From contig CM037832.1 in NCBI GenBank assembly GCA_021234535.1, positions 7,847,135-7,911,134 on the forward strand: a stretch of 64,000 nt of DNA, in the 5' to 3' direction. How positions within the stretch are numbered: position 1 is the stretch's first letter; the number at the start of each line of letters is the position of its first letter. Made by a program: the position numbers and the translations under genes. Below the pieces are notes generated by a model, which was not told where the DNA came from, ran no database searches, and worked only from the letters and a program-made list of their open reading frames with translations. Shown here one piece after another: positions 13,765 to 26,489 of the stretch. This stretch comes from Stichopus chloronotus (lineage: Eukaryota > Echinodermata > Holothuroidea > Aspidochirotida > Stichopodidae).

Positions 13765-16700
13765 GATTTAATTTAAAAGACAGTTGCCAGGCCCCATAAG
13801 ATACATCCTGAGCCTGGATCAAGAGACTCAACTAAACCATGTTTAATATAGTGCACCTCTGTAGTTTTTCCAGCTTTTGAAAGATTTCTGTAGAGGACAT
13901 CAGCATGGGAATGGAAAACTTCACCTATCAAACGACAGTACTCAACTGGCCTGTTTTTAAATGTCAACAATAAAATGGCTGCAAAATGTACAGTAATGCT
14001 TCCACAAGATTCCACTCATTGGTACTTAAAAAATGGAGTTACCTTGATTGACATCGCTCTACAGGAGTGGCCAGTTGAACTCCTTTACAGTTAATAGTAA
14101 ATTTACTTAGAACTTGTTTATTAATTGAAGCATGATTTATCTTGAACCTGGTCCTTTGCAGGGTTGTAGCTGTGATGGGTGGCACTGCCCAGACCTAGCA
14201 ATGTGAGTCTGGCATTAGCGACCAGTTTACACCTAACTATCCTACTCTGACTTCACAAAATGTAGGAAATTGAAGGGAGAAGCAGCCATTTAATTTTAAA
14301 CATTTGAAAAATTAACGAGTATTTTCCAATAACAGTGAGTACTTGACATAGAGCTCCCTGGGGATGCTGCTCCCTTGACTCCCACCAGGGTGTTACCTCT
14401 GGACCCCACCCCCAGCAGGAACCGAGGTGCAAGTCTCGGGACACGACCAGAATTGGCTAGATCCCTTGATTGGAACCAGTCACTAAAAAGTTTTATGCAG
14501 CTGTTACCTTTGGTTCTGTGCATCATAATGATGTTATATTTTGAAACATAGAAACCATGTACAATTCTAATTCACAAAAGCATTGTAAAAATCCATTTTG
14601 GCCTGATTTTATCTGGCTGGATTTCAACTAAGATCTGCTCAAGTCCAGTTTGGACAGACCTAAAAATTGAAATTTGGTGTGTCCCAGTTCATTTTGCTCT
14701 GAAATATTCTGTTTATAGCAAATATTTTAGGTTGTTGAACAGTTGAACATTTGGAGTGTGTTGCACAGTGGCACTCTTGTCACTTGTCCTCCCCATGATG
14801 CACTGTGCTAGTGATTGCCAATATAGCATGTACGTGAAAGTGTTACAAGAAACTAGTAAAAACTCAGTTTCCAAGTTTATCCAAACCCAGTGCAATGATA
14901 ATCACTCTTAATCATATCTACCCATAGTCTTAGGAGGATAGGTGAAAGAATCCACAGGCACTCCTAAAAACTCAATTTTCGAGACCATGCTAGGCTGAAT
15001 CAGTTGTGGTGGTGGAGGGGATGTGAGATTTAGTCCCCAATGAAAAAGTGGGGAATAAAGATACGTTCATACCACCCCCAAATTCCCCAATATCTGCTAC
15101 TTGTTGCAAGAACAAATGAAAGATGATACATAATTCATTATGATTCTTGTGTCATCTCACCCCTTCTATATCTTGCTATTTTTCATTGGCTCTTCTCTCA
15201 TTACTTGAGAAGTTGTAGGCATGAGACCCCTATTTAAAGGCTGGGTATATAAGGCTTGGAACACCCAGGAAGTGCCATATGTCTGGCCATAGAGGGTTGA
15301 AAAAACTAGAAATTTCTTGTGTACTCCATGTCAACCGATGGTAGCACTTCACTTAGATAGTCCAGCTGCCATCACTCAGCCCCCGCCCTCATTATTTTTT
15401 TGCACTTCTAAGCCTGCATGCAGTGAGTTGAAAGTAAAATGGAAAAATCATTTTTTGAATAAATTGATATTTTCATCATGGAAACACTGCTCATCGTGGG
15501 ATTTATCTGATGATCAGTCTCCAAAAGTTATGTCCTACTCTCAGCTATGAGGAATATGGTAATCCTACCCCCTCCCCCCAAATTTTGCAATATGAAACTT
15601 AAAAAAAAAAAAAAACAGTCTACACTGTTCTTACTTAGTGGAAATGGAAATTTCCTCACTTGTGTTCTAAGAAAATTGAGCTGAAGTTAACAAGGTGATA
15701 GAGACTGCAAAATGCCATTTCCTGCCACTTGAGAGGTATTTTTATAAAATATTTTCTTGGTACGCTATGCACCAACCAATGGTGATGTTCCATTTTGGTG
15801 GAATGCAAGCTGATCCAGAGAAATATAACCATGATGGAGTCATTCACTCCTTCCCTTATTTCAACCCCAAATCTGCCACTAGTTTGTTGTACTGCGACTT
15901 CTCATGTTGCTGTGACAGTATTGAGGTGGAGATGGTTAGGGAACGTCATACTGTTCCAGATGTCAGTTTAATCACTTAACTCATGTCAACTCAAGGTTAC
16001 ATGTCTGCTCGCAAAAGTTGAAAGCTTCAGTGACCATAGATGTTCATCCTATTGTAGCATGTGTCTTTCAATCGTGCTGTTTGTTCAGTTGCTCTCCTCT
16101 GCTCATTCTCTAAATGATATATTTATTTTACTTTACTCCCATATTTTCAAATTCAAGTTGTGGCTGCACAAGAACTCTGTATAGTATACGCAATGTGTCC
16201 TCCTCCAGGTATCAGTGAAAGAACATCTGATGGGACCTATGATGTTTTTTTTTTTTTATCGTATTAATTTCCTTGTTCATGTGCTCTTCAAAGTTCTGCT
16301 GTAAGTCTACCTGTGAAGCCAAAATCCTTCTTGCTAGCATATATAAGTGTGGCATAAAAAAATTATAACAATATGCTGGTGTCATTGCCTGTTGACTTTC
16401 ATTATTTTACATTTAGCTGGATGGAAATCATGGAATTTCAGTGGTGCTGCCTTGTTGGACCAGTTTTCTAGTGAGCCCATATCCTGCTGTGTAGTGTTTC
16501 CATATTGACTTGGTGACCCCGAAAACTGAAAGGTTGTCTGTCTGTGAACACATGCGCTAGCAATCTACATTGATATTGTGAGGGAGAGTATTGATGTATA
16601 TAAAAGACAAAATAGGATTGATCTCAAAGCACTAATTTTGTAATTTTGCTGGTGATAGGGAGTCCATTCGGAAGTTCCGTACTCTGACACTCGGGTACCT

Positions 16701-18213
16701 GTGTAAGAAAGATTAAATCCAACTGGCAGTTTTATTGTCCATGATACTTTAGCAGACCTGACAGTGGTACTGCATCAAATGGGATGAAAAAATTATAGAT
16801 ATACAAGGGAAAACTTTTCACTTTCTTCTGAGTCTATTTTGAATGAATTCTGTACACCAGTTACACCTGCAATACTCGAAGAAGAATTTACACGTTACGA
16901 CCAACAACCATGATGAACGCGACCATGGTGGACTTTTGGAGTCTCAAGACTTTACGACATCTCTTTTAAAGTGACCTCATTTTGTAAAGCTGTACAATGG
17001 TAACCAAGACAGTGGATGTCATTGGTAGTAGGTGACTGAATTGCCAAATTATTCACCTAGGATGTGAGATTATCAGTCTCTACTATGAGGTCACTCTTCA
17101 GCTATAGTGTTTTTTTGTGTTTCCTTTAAGGTTTCTATTTCAGCAAAAAATAAAGGATAAAAAAAAATGGAAATCCTAATCAATAGCAATGCTTTTGGGG
17201 TCCGGACTTCAAAAAATACAAAAAAATACAAGAAGGAAACCCTAAAGTTACTTGTTAAAAACCTTGAAACGTGCCTTCAAGAAGTGCATGATTAAACCTG
17301 CTGTATGTAAACTATAGTAGTTGCCAGAAAAGTAGACTTGTGCTGGTAAACAATTCCACAAAAAAGGAGGGCCTAGAATAGGAAAATCCAGAACTGTTGC
17401 ATGTGCTGTGGATGTTTTAAACGTACAATCATTGACCTTTCATCCATATGCTCTAAACTGAGCTACAATATACAGGTTAAGTTCTACTACTGTATTTCAT
17501 ATTATCAAGACTGTATGTTTGCAGACATGTTTATTTACTGCAGGTACGGTTGCGCAGAACATGTTGTTGTGCATACCTTTTAAAGTGTATGCAAGTCATC
17601 AAGGTGTTTGCTCAATTTTCCAGGTAGATCAAGTGACATGACCAACGAACATGTTTTAGTGGAACTGATAAATGAGATACAAAGTGAAGATAGCAACTGT
17701 GCAAATTGATAAAGCCTTGCAAGTACGAGTTGCAGCTGTAGCACTGCAGTAACCTAGCTGAAACTGCATCCAGAAAATTTGGCTCCTCATGTTGAGGGTA
17801 CTACTTATGACCTTAAAGTTTCATATTTGTTTTCTTTTTCTTTGTACAATAGATCTGCTCTTATAAATTACTGTACGGTGTAACTCTTACTATCGGATAG
17901 TTCTTGTCACTTTCAAAAAGGTTGTGGTCTGTGGCAGTCTCAGTAATGCATAACAGTAATCTCTTCACCTCATGAATGGCAGGAGATTCCAAAGTAAATA
18001 TTGTTTTCAGTAACTGTCAGTCCAGTGTGCATGTTCCACAAAGTTGCTACATCGACAACTGCACTCCCAGACGGCAGTAGACGCCAAGCTAGTCACGCAA
18101 AAGTATTCCATACATTGTCACCTGTGGATAGCATGAAACTGCCAAAAACTATTGTGAGCTATAATCATAATCATCTTAATGAGATTGTTCCGAGTCTTTC
18201 TTCCTTTTCACAG
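13765..18213. other. Non-genic stretch upstream of the zinc-finger gene
   Basis: No coding exon could be supported. It probably includes the promoter and one or more 5' non-coding exons of the zinc-finger gene, because the coding exon at 18214 starts at a splice acceptor. A TATATAAG sequence occurs at about 15247, but no transcript start can be tied to it. Confidence 0.4.
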
Positions 18214-18429
18214 GTTACCAGGGATAATCTCAATGGTGCATTTACACAGATGTAATAAATACACAGAATATGAGCCAAGGTGATAAGGAAGCTATGGATG
18301 GTGGTCTCGGTGAGAATTCCTCAGCTCAGCTCTCAATCCATCAGCAGAACAAAATAGATGCATTCATTTGTGGGCTATGTGACAGCGCTTACAACGAATT
18401 CAGAGATTTTCTCCAGCACAAGGTCACTC
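18214..18429 (+). CDS. Zinc-finger gene, first coding exon
   Basis: The exon starts after an AG acceptor. 56 bases are 5' UTR containing an in-frame stop, and coding runs 18270-18429 (residues 1-53 plus one base). The donor is C|GTACGT. It encodes finger 1 except its last histidine, whose codon is completed by the next exon. Confidence 0.88.
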
Positions 18430-21400
18430 GTACGTAATTGTTGTAGAAGTCTTTCAGTTTCCTTCCCTGGATAAAAAGACACATTTCATTCTTATACTTT
18501 TGCCGATTGGTATGCTCATTTCAGATTTTCATTTTTCTGTACACACACCAGTAAAACTGATTAAAAGGCTACTTAGTTATGCTCTTCCAATTTGCAAAAT
18601 TTTTGAGCATCTAAGTCCATTTAAAGAACTCCTAAGGTCTGATCTGCTGTAAGCTCTTCCAAGTCAAACATTGCTGTCTATCAAATATTGATTTATGATA
18701 TATGTAGTAAAACCATTATTGCTGGTATTTATTGATTTGTTTAGCTTAATATGCTAATTTTGATATCTAGTGGGACAAACAACTTATCTTGTGTGTCAGG
18801 TGGTTTTATTGGTTAATGTGATAATCATAACCTTTGCCATCATGCAGGCATGTGTGCATATGTGTGTATGTTTGTGATGAATACCTTGCAAACATGATAT
18901 CTCAAGAAGGGAAGCTTGGGAAAGTATGTAAGTGTATTAAGTATGTAGGTGAACCCTATCAAGCACATGAACTCTATTGTTTTTGATGGATGTGAAAGGT
19001 CATTTGGGGTCAACAGGGGTCAAATAGTGAAAGCCTTGTAAACATGATATCTCAAGAAGAGAAGATTGTGGGCATGTCCTATTTGATATCTAGGTGTGCT
19101 ACATTCAGTTAAAAGAGCCCTGTCATTTTTGTGGAGATTAAAGGTCATTTGGGGTCAACAGGAATCAAACTGTTAAACCCTTGTAAACACTATATCTCAA
19201 GAAGGGATGCTTGGAAAAGTGTCACATTTAATATGTAGGTATACATTGAGTACTTGAAACCTATTTTTCTTGTTGGACAGGTGTTTTGAAGTCAAATAGT
19301 GAAAACCTTCTGAGCATGATATCTCAGAAAAAAAAATGGAAAGCTTGAACAACTATGTATATTTGTGATGCCTTCCTCATAAAGATGTTATCTCTAGAAG
19401 GGAAGCTTGGACAAATATCATATGAAGTATGTAGGGAACCATATTGAGTACATGAACAGTATTGTTTTTGGTGAATGTCAAAGGTCATTTGGGGTCGACA
19501 TGGGTCAGATAGTAAACATTTTGTAACCACGATACTGGTATCTCAAGAACGGAAGATTGTGCACATGTCAAGTCATATTTTATACCTAGGTGAATTACAT
19601 TCAGCCAAAGAAACCTATCATTTTTGGAGGATAAAGTTCATGTTTGTCAGCAAGAGTAATATTGTGAAAACCTTATGTGATATCTCAAGAACGGAAACTT
19701 TGATAAATCTCATATTTGGTGTGTAGATGTACCATATTGAGTACATTAACCCCATTATTTTTTTGAAGGTTGCAGGTCATTTGAGGTCAGCAGGGGTCAA
19801 GTAAGGAAGACCTTCTAAACACATTTCAAAAGGAAAGCTTGCATAAATCTCATATTTGGTATGTAGATGTACTTTATTGATTACGTGAAACGTATCGTTT
19901 TTGGTGTAAGTCACAGGTCATTTGGGGTCAACAGAGGTGAAATTGTGAAGACATTGTAAACATGGTATCTCAAGAAGGGACGCTTGGACAAATTTCATAT
20001 TTTATATTTTTGTGTACCTTATTAAGTACATGAAGACTATTTGTTGGTGGCGGTTAAATGTCATTTGGGGTCAGCAGGAGTTATAGTGTAAAAACCTTGT
20101 TAACATGATACCTCAAGATGGGAAACTTGAATGAATCTCATATGCTGTGTGTAGGTGTACCATATGGAGTACAATGACCATATCGTTTTTGGTAGAGTTC
20201 ACAGGTCATTTGGGGTCAACAAGGGTTAAATTGTGAAAACATTGTAAACACACTATCTCAACTTGGAAAGCTTTGACAAATTTCATATGTAGGTGTAGGC
20301 CTGCATGAACACTATTTTTTTGGTGTAGGTCAAAGTTCATTTTGGGTCAGCATTGGTCAGATTGTGAAAACTTTGTAAACACAGTACAGTATCTCAAGAA
20401 GGGAAGCTTGGATAAATCTTGTACTTGACATGTGGATGTGCCATATCAAACACATGAACCCTACTGTTTTTAGTGGATTTGGACACCATATTGAGTACAA
20501 TGACCCTATCGTTTTTGGTGGAGTTCTCAGGTTTTGTGGGGTCAACAGGTGTCAAATAGTGAAAACTCTGTAACACAATATATCTCAAGAAGGGAAGCTT
20601 GAACAAATCTCATACTTGTTATGTAGGTGCAATGGCCTACCATACAGAGTGCATTGTATTTGATGGAGGCTGTTTTGGTTAAGGAAGGTAAATTTTGAAA
20701 ACCATACAAGATAGGAAGCTAGGTTATATCTCTTGTTTAGAACCCAGGTGTACTTGTAGATCAGTCACGATACATATCACTCATCATCTTTGGGCAGATA
20801 ATGTCATTGCGTATACAGTGGTTGTTACATTTCAATTGGTAACATGATAAAATACTGTATTATAAAATGAAGCTTGTTACCCATTCTTACCTTATGAATA
20901 ATAAATAAATCAGATTTATGACAAATTCTTCATTGTGGAATCAGCAAAACCAGATTGAATTTGTGCATTCCAGTTGGCTGTCTCAACCTTTGTGAGATTG
21001 CATGTGTGGGTTGGGCAGTACAGTATGCATATGCGTGTACATCTCTGTGTTGGGAGACGTAGCTTGTAAATGTTATCTAAAGATGAGCAACCTGGAAAAA
21101 TCTCTTATGGCCTTTGTGTTAGTAGATTTATTGCAATGATAACTAGGAACTCTCTGCCTTAGTGGAGGTCAGAGGCTAAATGGGGTCAAATGATACGTTG
21201 ATGTGTGTCATACTGGGATATAAGAGAATTTCCATGTTTCCTGTTCTTAGTGTGTCTGCATTTTTATTTACAATGGGCAACAGAGGTGTATTACCCTAAT
21301 TTTGCTCATTGCTTTTTTTTGTAGTGATGCCCATTCCACATCTCTTAAGGGCTAAATCACTCTTCAACTTCTCATATGCACCTGCACTGCTAATTTCCTC

Positions 21401-23814
21401 TCACAGTGCCTATGTCCACACACATCACATGCATTTCTTCCCACACAAGGTGTTGTTGCAGTCTTCCTGTCTATGTCTATTTGTAAGTGCGGCTATGCCA
21501 AGAAAGAGTCCTCATGCTCTTGTGGAAGCCCACTGCTATGACACCACTCCTCTGTGCTCATCAGTATTTCTCATTTTTTTTTTTTTCACTTCCCCACCAA
21601 TTCATATCCTGGATCATACTGAGTATGAGGAGTCTATCTGTAGATGGTTTTCAGTCAGCAGATTTCATGGTTAATTTGTGTACTTAGTTATCGAATTGAA
21701 GCATTTTTGTATGTAACATATTTGACGTTACATCCAAAAGAATAAGTTGTTGGTACTGCTCACTTTTGAAACAGCGTTATGACTGTTCATTTTGTTCACT
21801 TTCTCAGAAAAATGACAGTGATGAGTTATTGGCTGAGCAGACTGGTTACTGACTTGTCACGCTGTAGTTCTCCCAATTTGACATTTCTTTCTCATTTTGC
21901 CTTTGACCAGATGCCCCTTGGAGTGGGACGTATTTGTGTTTCTTTTGCAACACCAAGGAGAACTCAGAACAGTCTCTTCATAACCACTACCTGTATTTCC
22001 ATAACATTCACACCGTAACCTCTGAAATTGCAGGAGATGGTCAGGTGCGTAATGTTGGGAGCTCTTCAAAACAACAGAGAACACCAGGGAAAATCTCAGC
22101 GGAAGGCGTTGGCATTCATGAGAGAAATATTGGAGTCGCAGGTCACATACTCTTAGCCTCCTGCGAAAGTGAAGGAATCTTTGATACTTCAGCATCAAAG
22201 GTCAGCCCATTTGATCCTGGGGATGCAGATACAAGAGGCATTCAGCTTTGTTCAAAGGAAAACCAGTCTTCCGAGAAAACTCATTCACTGGACCAAAATT
22301 ACTCTGATGATATGATTGAAGAACTCCAGAGTGTCAAAGGTGTTCTTATGACCAACAGTAGGTCTGCCACAGAAGGTGGTGGTGCATCACAACGATCCGG
22401 CTTATATCCACAGTTTACAAAGTGGAAAGGTGACGATGGTAGCAAAGATGTTCAGCCTTCCAGTGATTGTACCTGCAAATCAACCAAAACTGATCTGCCC
22501 AAAAGAACTGGTGTCTTAAGTCCAGCTACTATTTCACAAATCAAGAGGGTTGCATCTACAGCAGTCTCATCCTCCTCTACCAACAATGATGGGCACAAGA
22601 AGGTCATCATCATTTGTTCTCAGGGTATCAGTGGGAGGTTTGAAAGGAAGGTGACATCTGCCCAGAAAGACCCACAAGGCATGCTTAGCCTTCCATCTGA
22701 GACAGACATATCCAGTCAGAAAGATGGCATAATCACTATGGAGGATCTTGCCCAAAAGTTCTCTTCGTTTGCAGACCGCACCATCGACGTCACCAAATAC
22801 GAGAGGGATTTCCTGTTCCAAGTTGGAATGAAAGAGAGCTCTGGGAAGAACATGAAGTACTTGCGGGAGGTGTACATCTGCTTGTACTGCGAGGCCTTTG
22901 AAAAGCACTGTCTGGACAGACTCATCGTCCACATGATGGACTCCCACCGTTCAGCAATCATGGAACGATGTCCCTCTGAGAAGGCTGAAGGTGTCAGAAT
23001 GAAAGCGGTCTCTGGAGTGATGGAACCGAGTATCACTTCATTCCAGGAATACAGATCAAAGTTGTTGGATCGAAAGATGGAAGAAGAAGAGAGGAGATCT
23101 CAGCGAATGAAAGAGAAGAGTCACTCTTGCTCTCGGATAAACCTCCCTTGCATGTATTGCTCAAAGCAGTTTGCGACACACAGGAAACTTCAAGCCCACA
23201 CAGACAAACACCTCAACGTCAAGAGGTTCCTCTGCGAGGAGTGCGGGAGGTCCTTCAGAAGCTGGCATCTTCTGTGGAGTCACAAGAAGGAACACTTAAA
23301 TGCATCGTATGGTAAAATCAAGTGTTCACTCTGCAGCTTTCAGTCGGGTGACACGCAAGCACTCAACAGGCATTACAGGATCCACCCAAAACAGTCACAT
23401 CTCTGTCACATCTGTGGCAACATGTACTCATCTCTCAGGAAACATGTGAAGGTCCATTCACTGGAACGACCATACCCATGCCCATTTAAGGGCTGTACCT
23501 TCCGGTTCACATCAGAGGTCCCATGCAAAATACACTACCAGGCACACACTACCCAGGGTCAGAGATTTGCTTGTTCAAAGTGCAGTCACAGATTTCCAAG
23601 GAAGCATCAGTTGCTGAGACATCAGGTCAAAGTTCATGGGGATTCCATCGAAGGCCAGGAGAGCAACTGCCATAATTTTGCCGAGTCGCTGCGCAGCTCA
23701 TTTACAGAAACTTTCCACATGGATCAAGATGAAAAAACAGCAGTAAATTCAGCTCCGGAAGAATTTCATGTGGATGAACAACACCTTGACATGGTTGAAG
23801 AACTTCATCCATAA
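18214..23814 (+). CDS. C2H2 zinc-finger protein, 687 aa, two coding exons
   Basis: Coding exons are 18270-18429 and 21911-23814, joined in phase to give 687 codons. The start ATG at 18270 is supported by an in-frame TAA just upstream within the same exon, which begins after the acceptor TTTTCACAG at 18213. Residues 34-54 form a first C2H2 finger, 63-84 a second and 377-399 a third with a one-residue longer loop. A C-terminal cluster of six fingers follows at about 467-487, 495-515, 525-545, 552-569, 577-599 and 608-629. The fourth of these (CHICGNMYSSLRKHVKVH) is three residues short between Cys and His. The fifth has a C-x4-C spacing. A Ser/Lys-rich linker separates the two groups. It is likely a nuclear DNA-binding regulator, but I cannot assign an orthologue or target. 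The single intron (18430-21910) is largely filled by the half-site array. Confidence 0.92.
18845..20650. repeat. Degenerate tandem array, about 140-bp unit, with AGGTCA-type half-sites
   Basis: About 12 diverged units each carry GATATCTCAAGAAGGGAAGC, a stretch like TATGTAGGTGTACC, and a conserved core AGGTCA-N4-GGGTCA-N4-GGGTCA. Core positions include 18997, 19142, 19279, 19482, 19635, 19774, 19915, 20058, 20203, 20334 and 20529. Most spacings are 131-153 bp, and two steps of about 200 bp mark irregular units. A TG-rich head (TGTGTGCATATGTGTGTATG) begins the array. Related arrays lie at about 24530-25330, 31640-32350, 45870-46440 and 59960-60450. It sits in the zinc-finger gene intron. Confidence 0.9.
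21911..23814 (+). CDS. Zinc-finger gene, second (large) coding exon
   Basis: The acceptor CTTTGACCAG precedes the first base. It opens with the last two bases of His54, encodes residues 55-687 and ends at the TAA at 23812-23814. It carries eight of the nine fingers. No clear AATAAA signal was seen in the next 700 bases. Confidence 0.95.
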
Positions 23815-24390
23815 ACTGATCTTCGAACTTTTGGGTCAACTGTGAGATGATGCTGCTATTGGAGCTACTAAGACATCCCTTTTTTTTAACTCAGGAATGT
23901 AATTTTGATTAAGAAGTTTGTGTTGTACATATCATTATTTTCAGTGCTAGATATTGTCCTCAGAGTCAAAATTGGCAACATTTGAAAATTTGGCTCATTA
24001 CTTAAATATGGTGCTCGTATGGTCTTATGTTATGTCAAGCCCTTAGTGGATGTGGCACAACCTGTGATGGTTTCTTGGTATCATACTTGCAATATGTCAC
24101 TTTGTACAGTATGATTTTCTCCACTGGAGTTTAATTCAAAGACCATGACTTTGAAAGTTGTCTGGCTTTACATTATGGTGGACAAAACCTGCTTTGGCTT
24201 TCACATCATATCAAGATGGAATGAAATCCCCTTTGTATTTGTTGTATGTATACCTTTGTGCTAATTTAAGCAAACTACTTCAAACTACTTCAAAATCATG
24301 TCATGCTGGAAGGCAATGGAACTATTACCATTTTGCTTTCATTTGGCATTACTCATTTTGAATTTCTCATTGCCAGTGTCCATAAATTGT
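23815..24390 (+). other. 3' flank / probable 3' UTR of the zinc-finger gene
   Basis: The stretch between the stop codon and the first recognisable dispersed repeat has no reading frame of note. The 3' UTR probably lies here, but the polyadenylation site cannot be placed. Confidence 0.4.
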
Positions 24391-24474
24391 TGAAAGAATA
24401 GGCCAGGTTATATTCAAAATATTCTCACAAGGTCCATAACAATTTGAAAATACATGCCAACAACTTTCAAACTG
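24391..24474 (+). repeat. Dispersed repeat module (copy 1)
   Basis: This block, with the core TATTCAAAATATTCTC, is clearly similar to 48189-48270, including the following CAACAACTTTCA. It is the first of three modules that recur in the same order at about 48.2-49.7 kb. Confidence 0.7.
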
Positions 24475-24529
24475 CTCTGAGTGTTTGTGTATAGATAGAG
24501 ATCCTTGGAACCGTCAATTTTTTTATTCC

Positions 24530-25330
24530 TTGCCGAAGGCAGGCAAGGAATCTATGGGATGGTGATGGCATGTGTGTATATGTTTGTGTGTGACACCGTG
24601 GCTTGTAAACACGATATCTCAAGAAGGGACAAGTGCTTAAACTTTTAAGTTGGTTTGTTGGTAGTCCATTGTGAGCAGATGATCCCGATTGTTTTTCATG
24701 GAGCTCAAAGGTCGTTTGAGGTCACCTGAGCATAAAATATGAAAATCTATTATGAGATATATCAGCAATGGAATGTTATTGGAACTTCCACCTCTTGTCA
24801 TTCGTAGCACTTGATGAGTAGACAATGTCTGGCATTTTGTATGGAGGTCAAAGGTCATGCAAGGTCAATAGAGGACATAGTTTGAAAACCTTGCAAACAT
24901 GGTATCTCAAGAAGGGAAATTGTGAGTAGATGATCGCTGTTTTTCATGGGATCAAAGGTCACTTGAGGTCACCAATTAAAGTATGAAAAACAGTCGAACT
25001 GAGATATCTCAGCAACTGAATATTACTGGAACTTCAAAGTATTATCATTGGTAGCACTTAATAAGTAAATGTCTTTTTTTTAGAAGTCAAAGGTCATGTG
25101 AGGTCAATAGAGAACAAGGAGGGAAAGGTGCTTGAACTACAATGGTATTGTGTTGGTAGTCCATTGTAGGTAGATGACCTCTGTCAATTTTCATGGAGGT
25201 TAAAGGTTATTTGAGGTCATCACAGGTTACAGTATGAAAACATATGAAGGATTATGCCTCAGCAGCTGAAGGTAACTAGCACCTCAAACTGTCAAAACTT
25301 GTAGCAGTTGATGAGTAGATGATCTCTGTT
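24530..25330. repeat. Half-site repeat array with perfect DR4 and DR1 motifs
   Basis: A head module (TGCCGAAGGCAGGCAAGGAA) followed by TG-rich sequence leads into about five diverged units. Perfect AGGTCA-N4-AGGTCA repeats are at 24852-24867, 24956-24971 and 25091-25106. The first is directly preceded by another AGGTCA with one base between (24845-24857). The family is the same as at 18845-20650. Confidence 0.88.
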
Positions 25331-25904
25331 ATTTGAATTACCCCAAGGGACACTGAGAAAATCATCTTTTTCATACTTGGTCAAATGTTAAAATCGCAAA
25401 GTTAATGATCTAAATCAAATTTGGTGTCATTTGATTTGACAAGCTGTTAAAAGGATGTTTTTGTTTTGCAACCCTCTCCTATCAATCATTTAATATCACT
25501 TAACATAGCTTTTGAGATTTATCAGCTACTTATTCACCAGCAACTCCCCGTCAAGATTAACAAAATACTGTTTTAGTCACCTTTTAACACGGGAACTACC
25601 CTTAAGTAAGGAAATATTTTTCAGGTTGCCTTTATCAGACTTGTAACTATACTTTGGTGTCAGGTACTTTCCATCCACTTAATACTGCCTTGGTTTAGTA
25701 TCAGATATATTATTACCACCCTTTTCATTTGTGGTTTGCTTTGATGGTTTACATTCTTGTGTTCTGTTTTTCGTTTTGATATGGTCGCTCTCCTTGTCCC
25801 TTGGTCCCTTTTACTCTAAGTGATTGTGTACATGTGTTTAATAAGAAGGACCTATTGGCAAGGAATCACAAAGTCCTTTGACTTTCTGGTTAATAAGCCG
25901 GTGA

Positions 25905-26130
25905 AGTACATGATGTAGAAGTCACACAGAAACAATGGACAAAAAAACTACCATCCGACTTTTTCGTCATCATGTTGTGATTATAAACTATTAATGAGGG
26001 TGTCTGGAAAATTTTTGTTGCACAATCCGTTACTATTCCAATATCTTTGTGGACAAAGTGGGGGTGTTACTTTTATGGGTAAATGGCTTGTATGGTCATT
26101 ATTGAATAATTACTCTCTGTTTGTGGCATG
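25905..26130 (+). repeat. Dispersed repeat modules (copy 1, parts 2 and 3)
   Basis: Around 25908-25945 (TGATGTAGAAGTCAC, then CAGAAACAA) matches 48345-48371. 25996-26125 (ATCTTTGTGGA, TGTTACTTTTATG, TTTGTATGGTCATTA) matches 49612-49745. The order is the same in both places, so a longer dispersed element is implied. Confidence 0.7.
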
Positions 26131-26489
26131 TGGTTTGGGATGGCCTGGAATATTTTTTCATGGAGTGAGAATGTAGGGATTGGCTTGGGGGCAGGAATAA
26201 CAATTAAACATCAACATTTTGTTTCCCTAGCTGTTTTGAAGTCTAAGTATTCTCTAGTGACCTCTTTGAAAACTGGAAAAGATACCAAAGAGGTAAACTT
26301 TCTGTCACAAGATCACATTTTTCTTAAACACACTGTGGCAATATTCAGACAAACCTTTGCAATCTTTTGGTTTTGTCTACAGACAGACAAACATTTAGTT
26401 TTGAAAACAGTAGTTATTATGTACAATGTCATGTTTCAGTATATGAATATTTAACACAAAAATTAACATGATTATTTGCAATAACTTTC

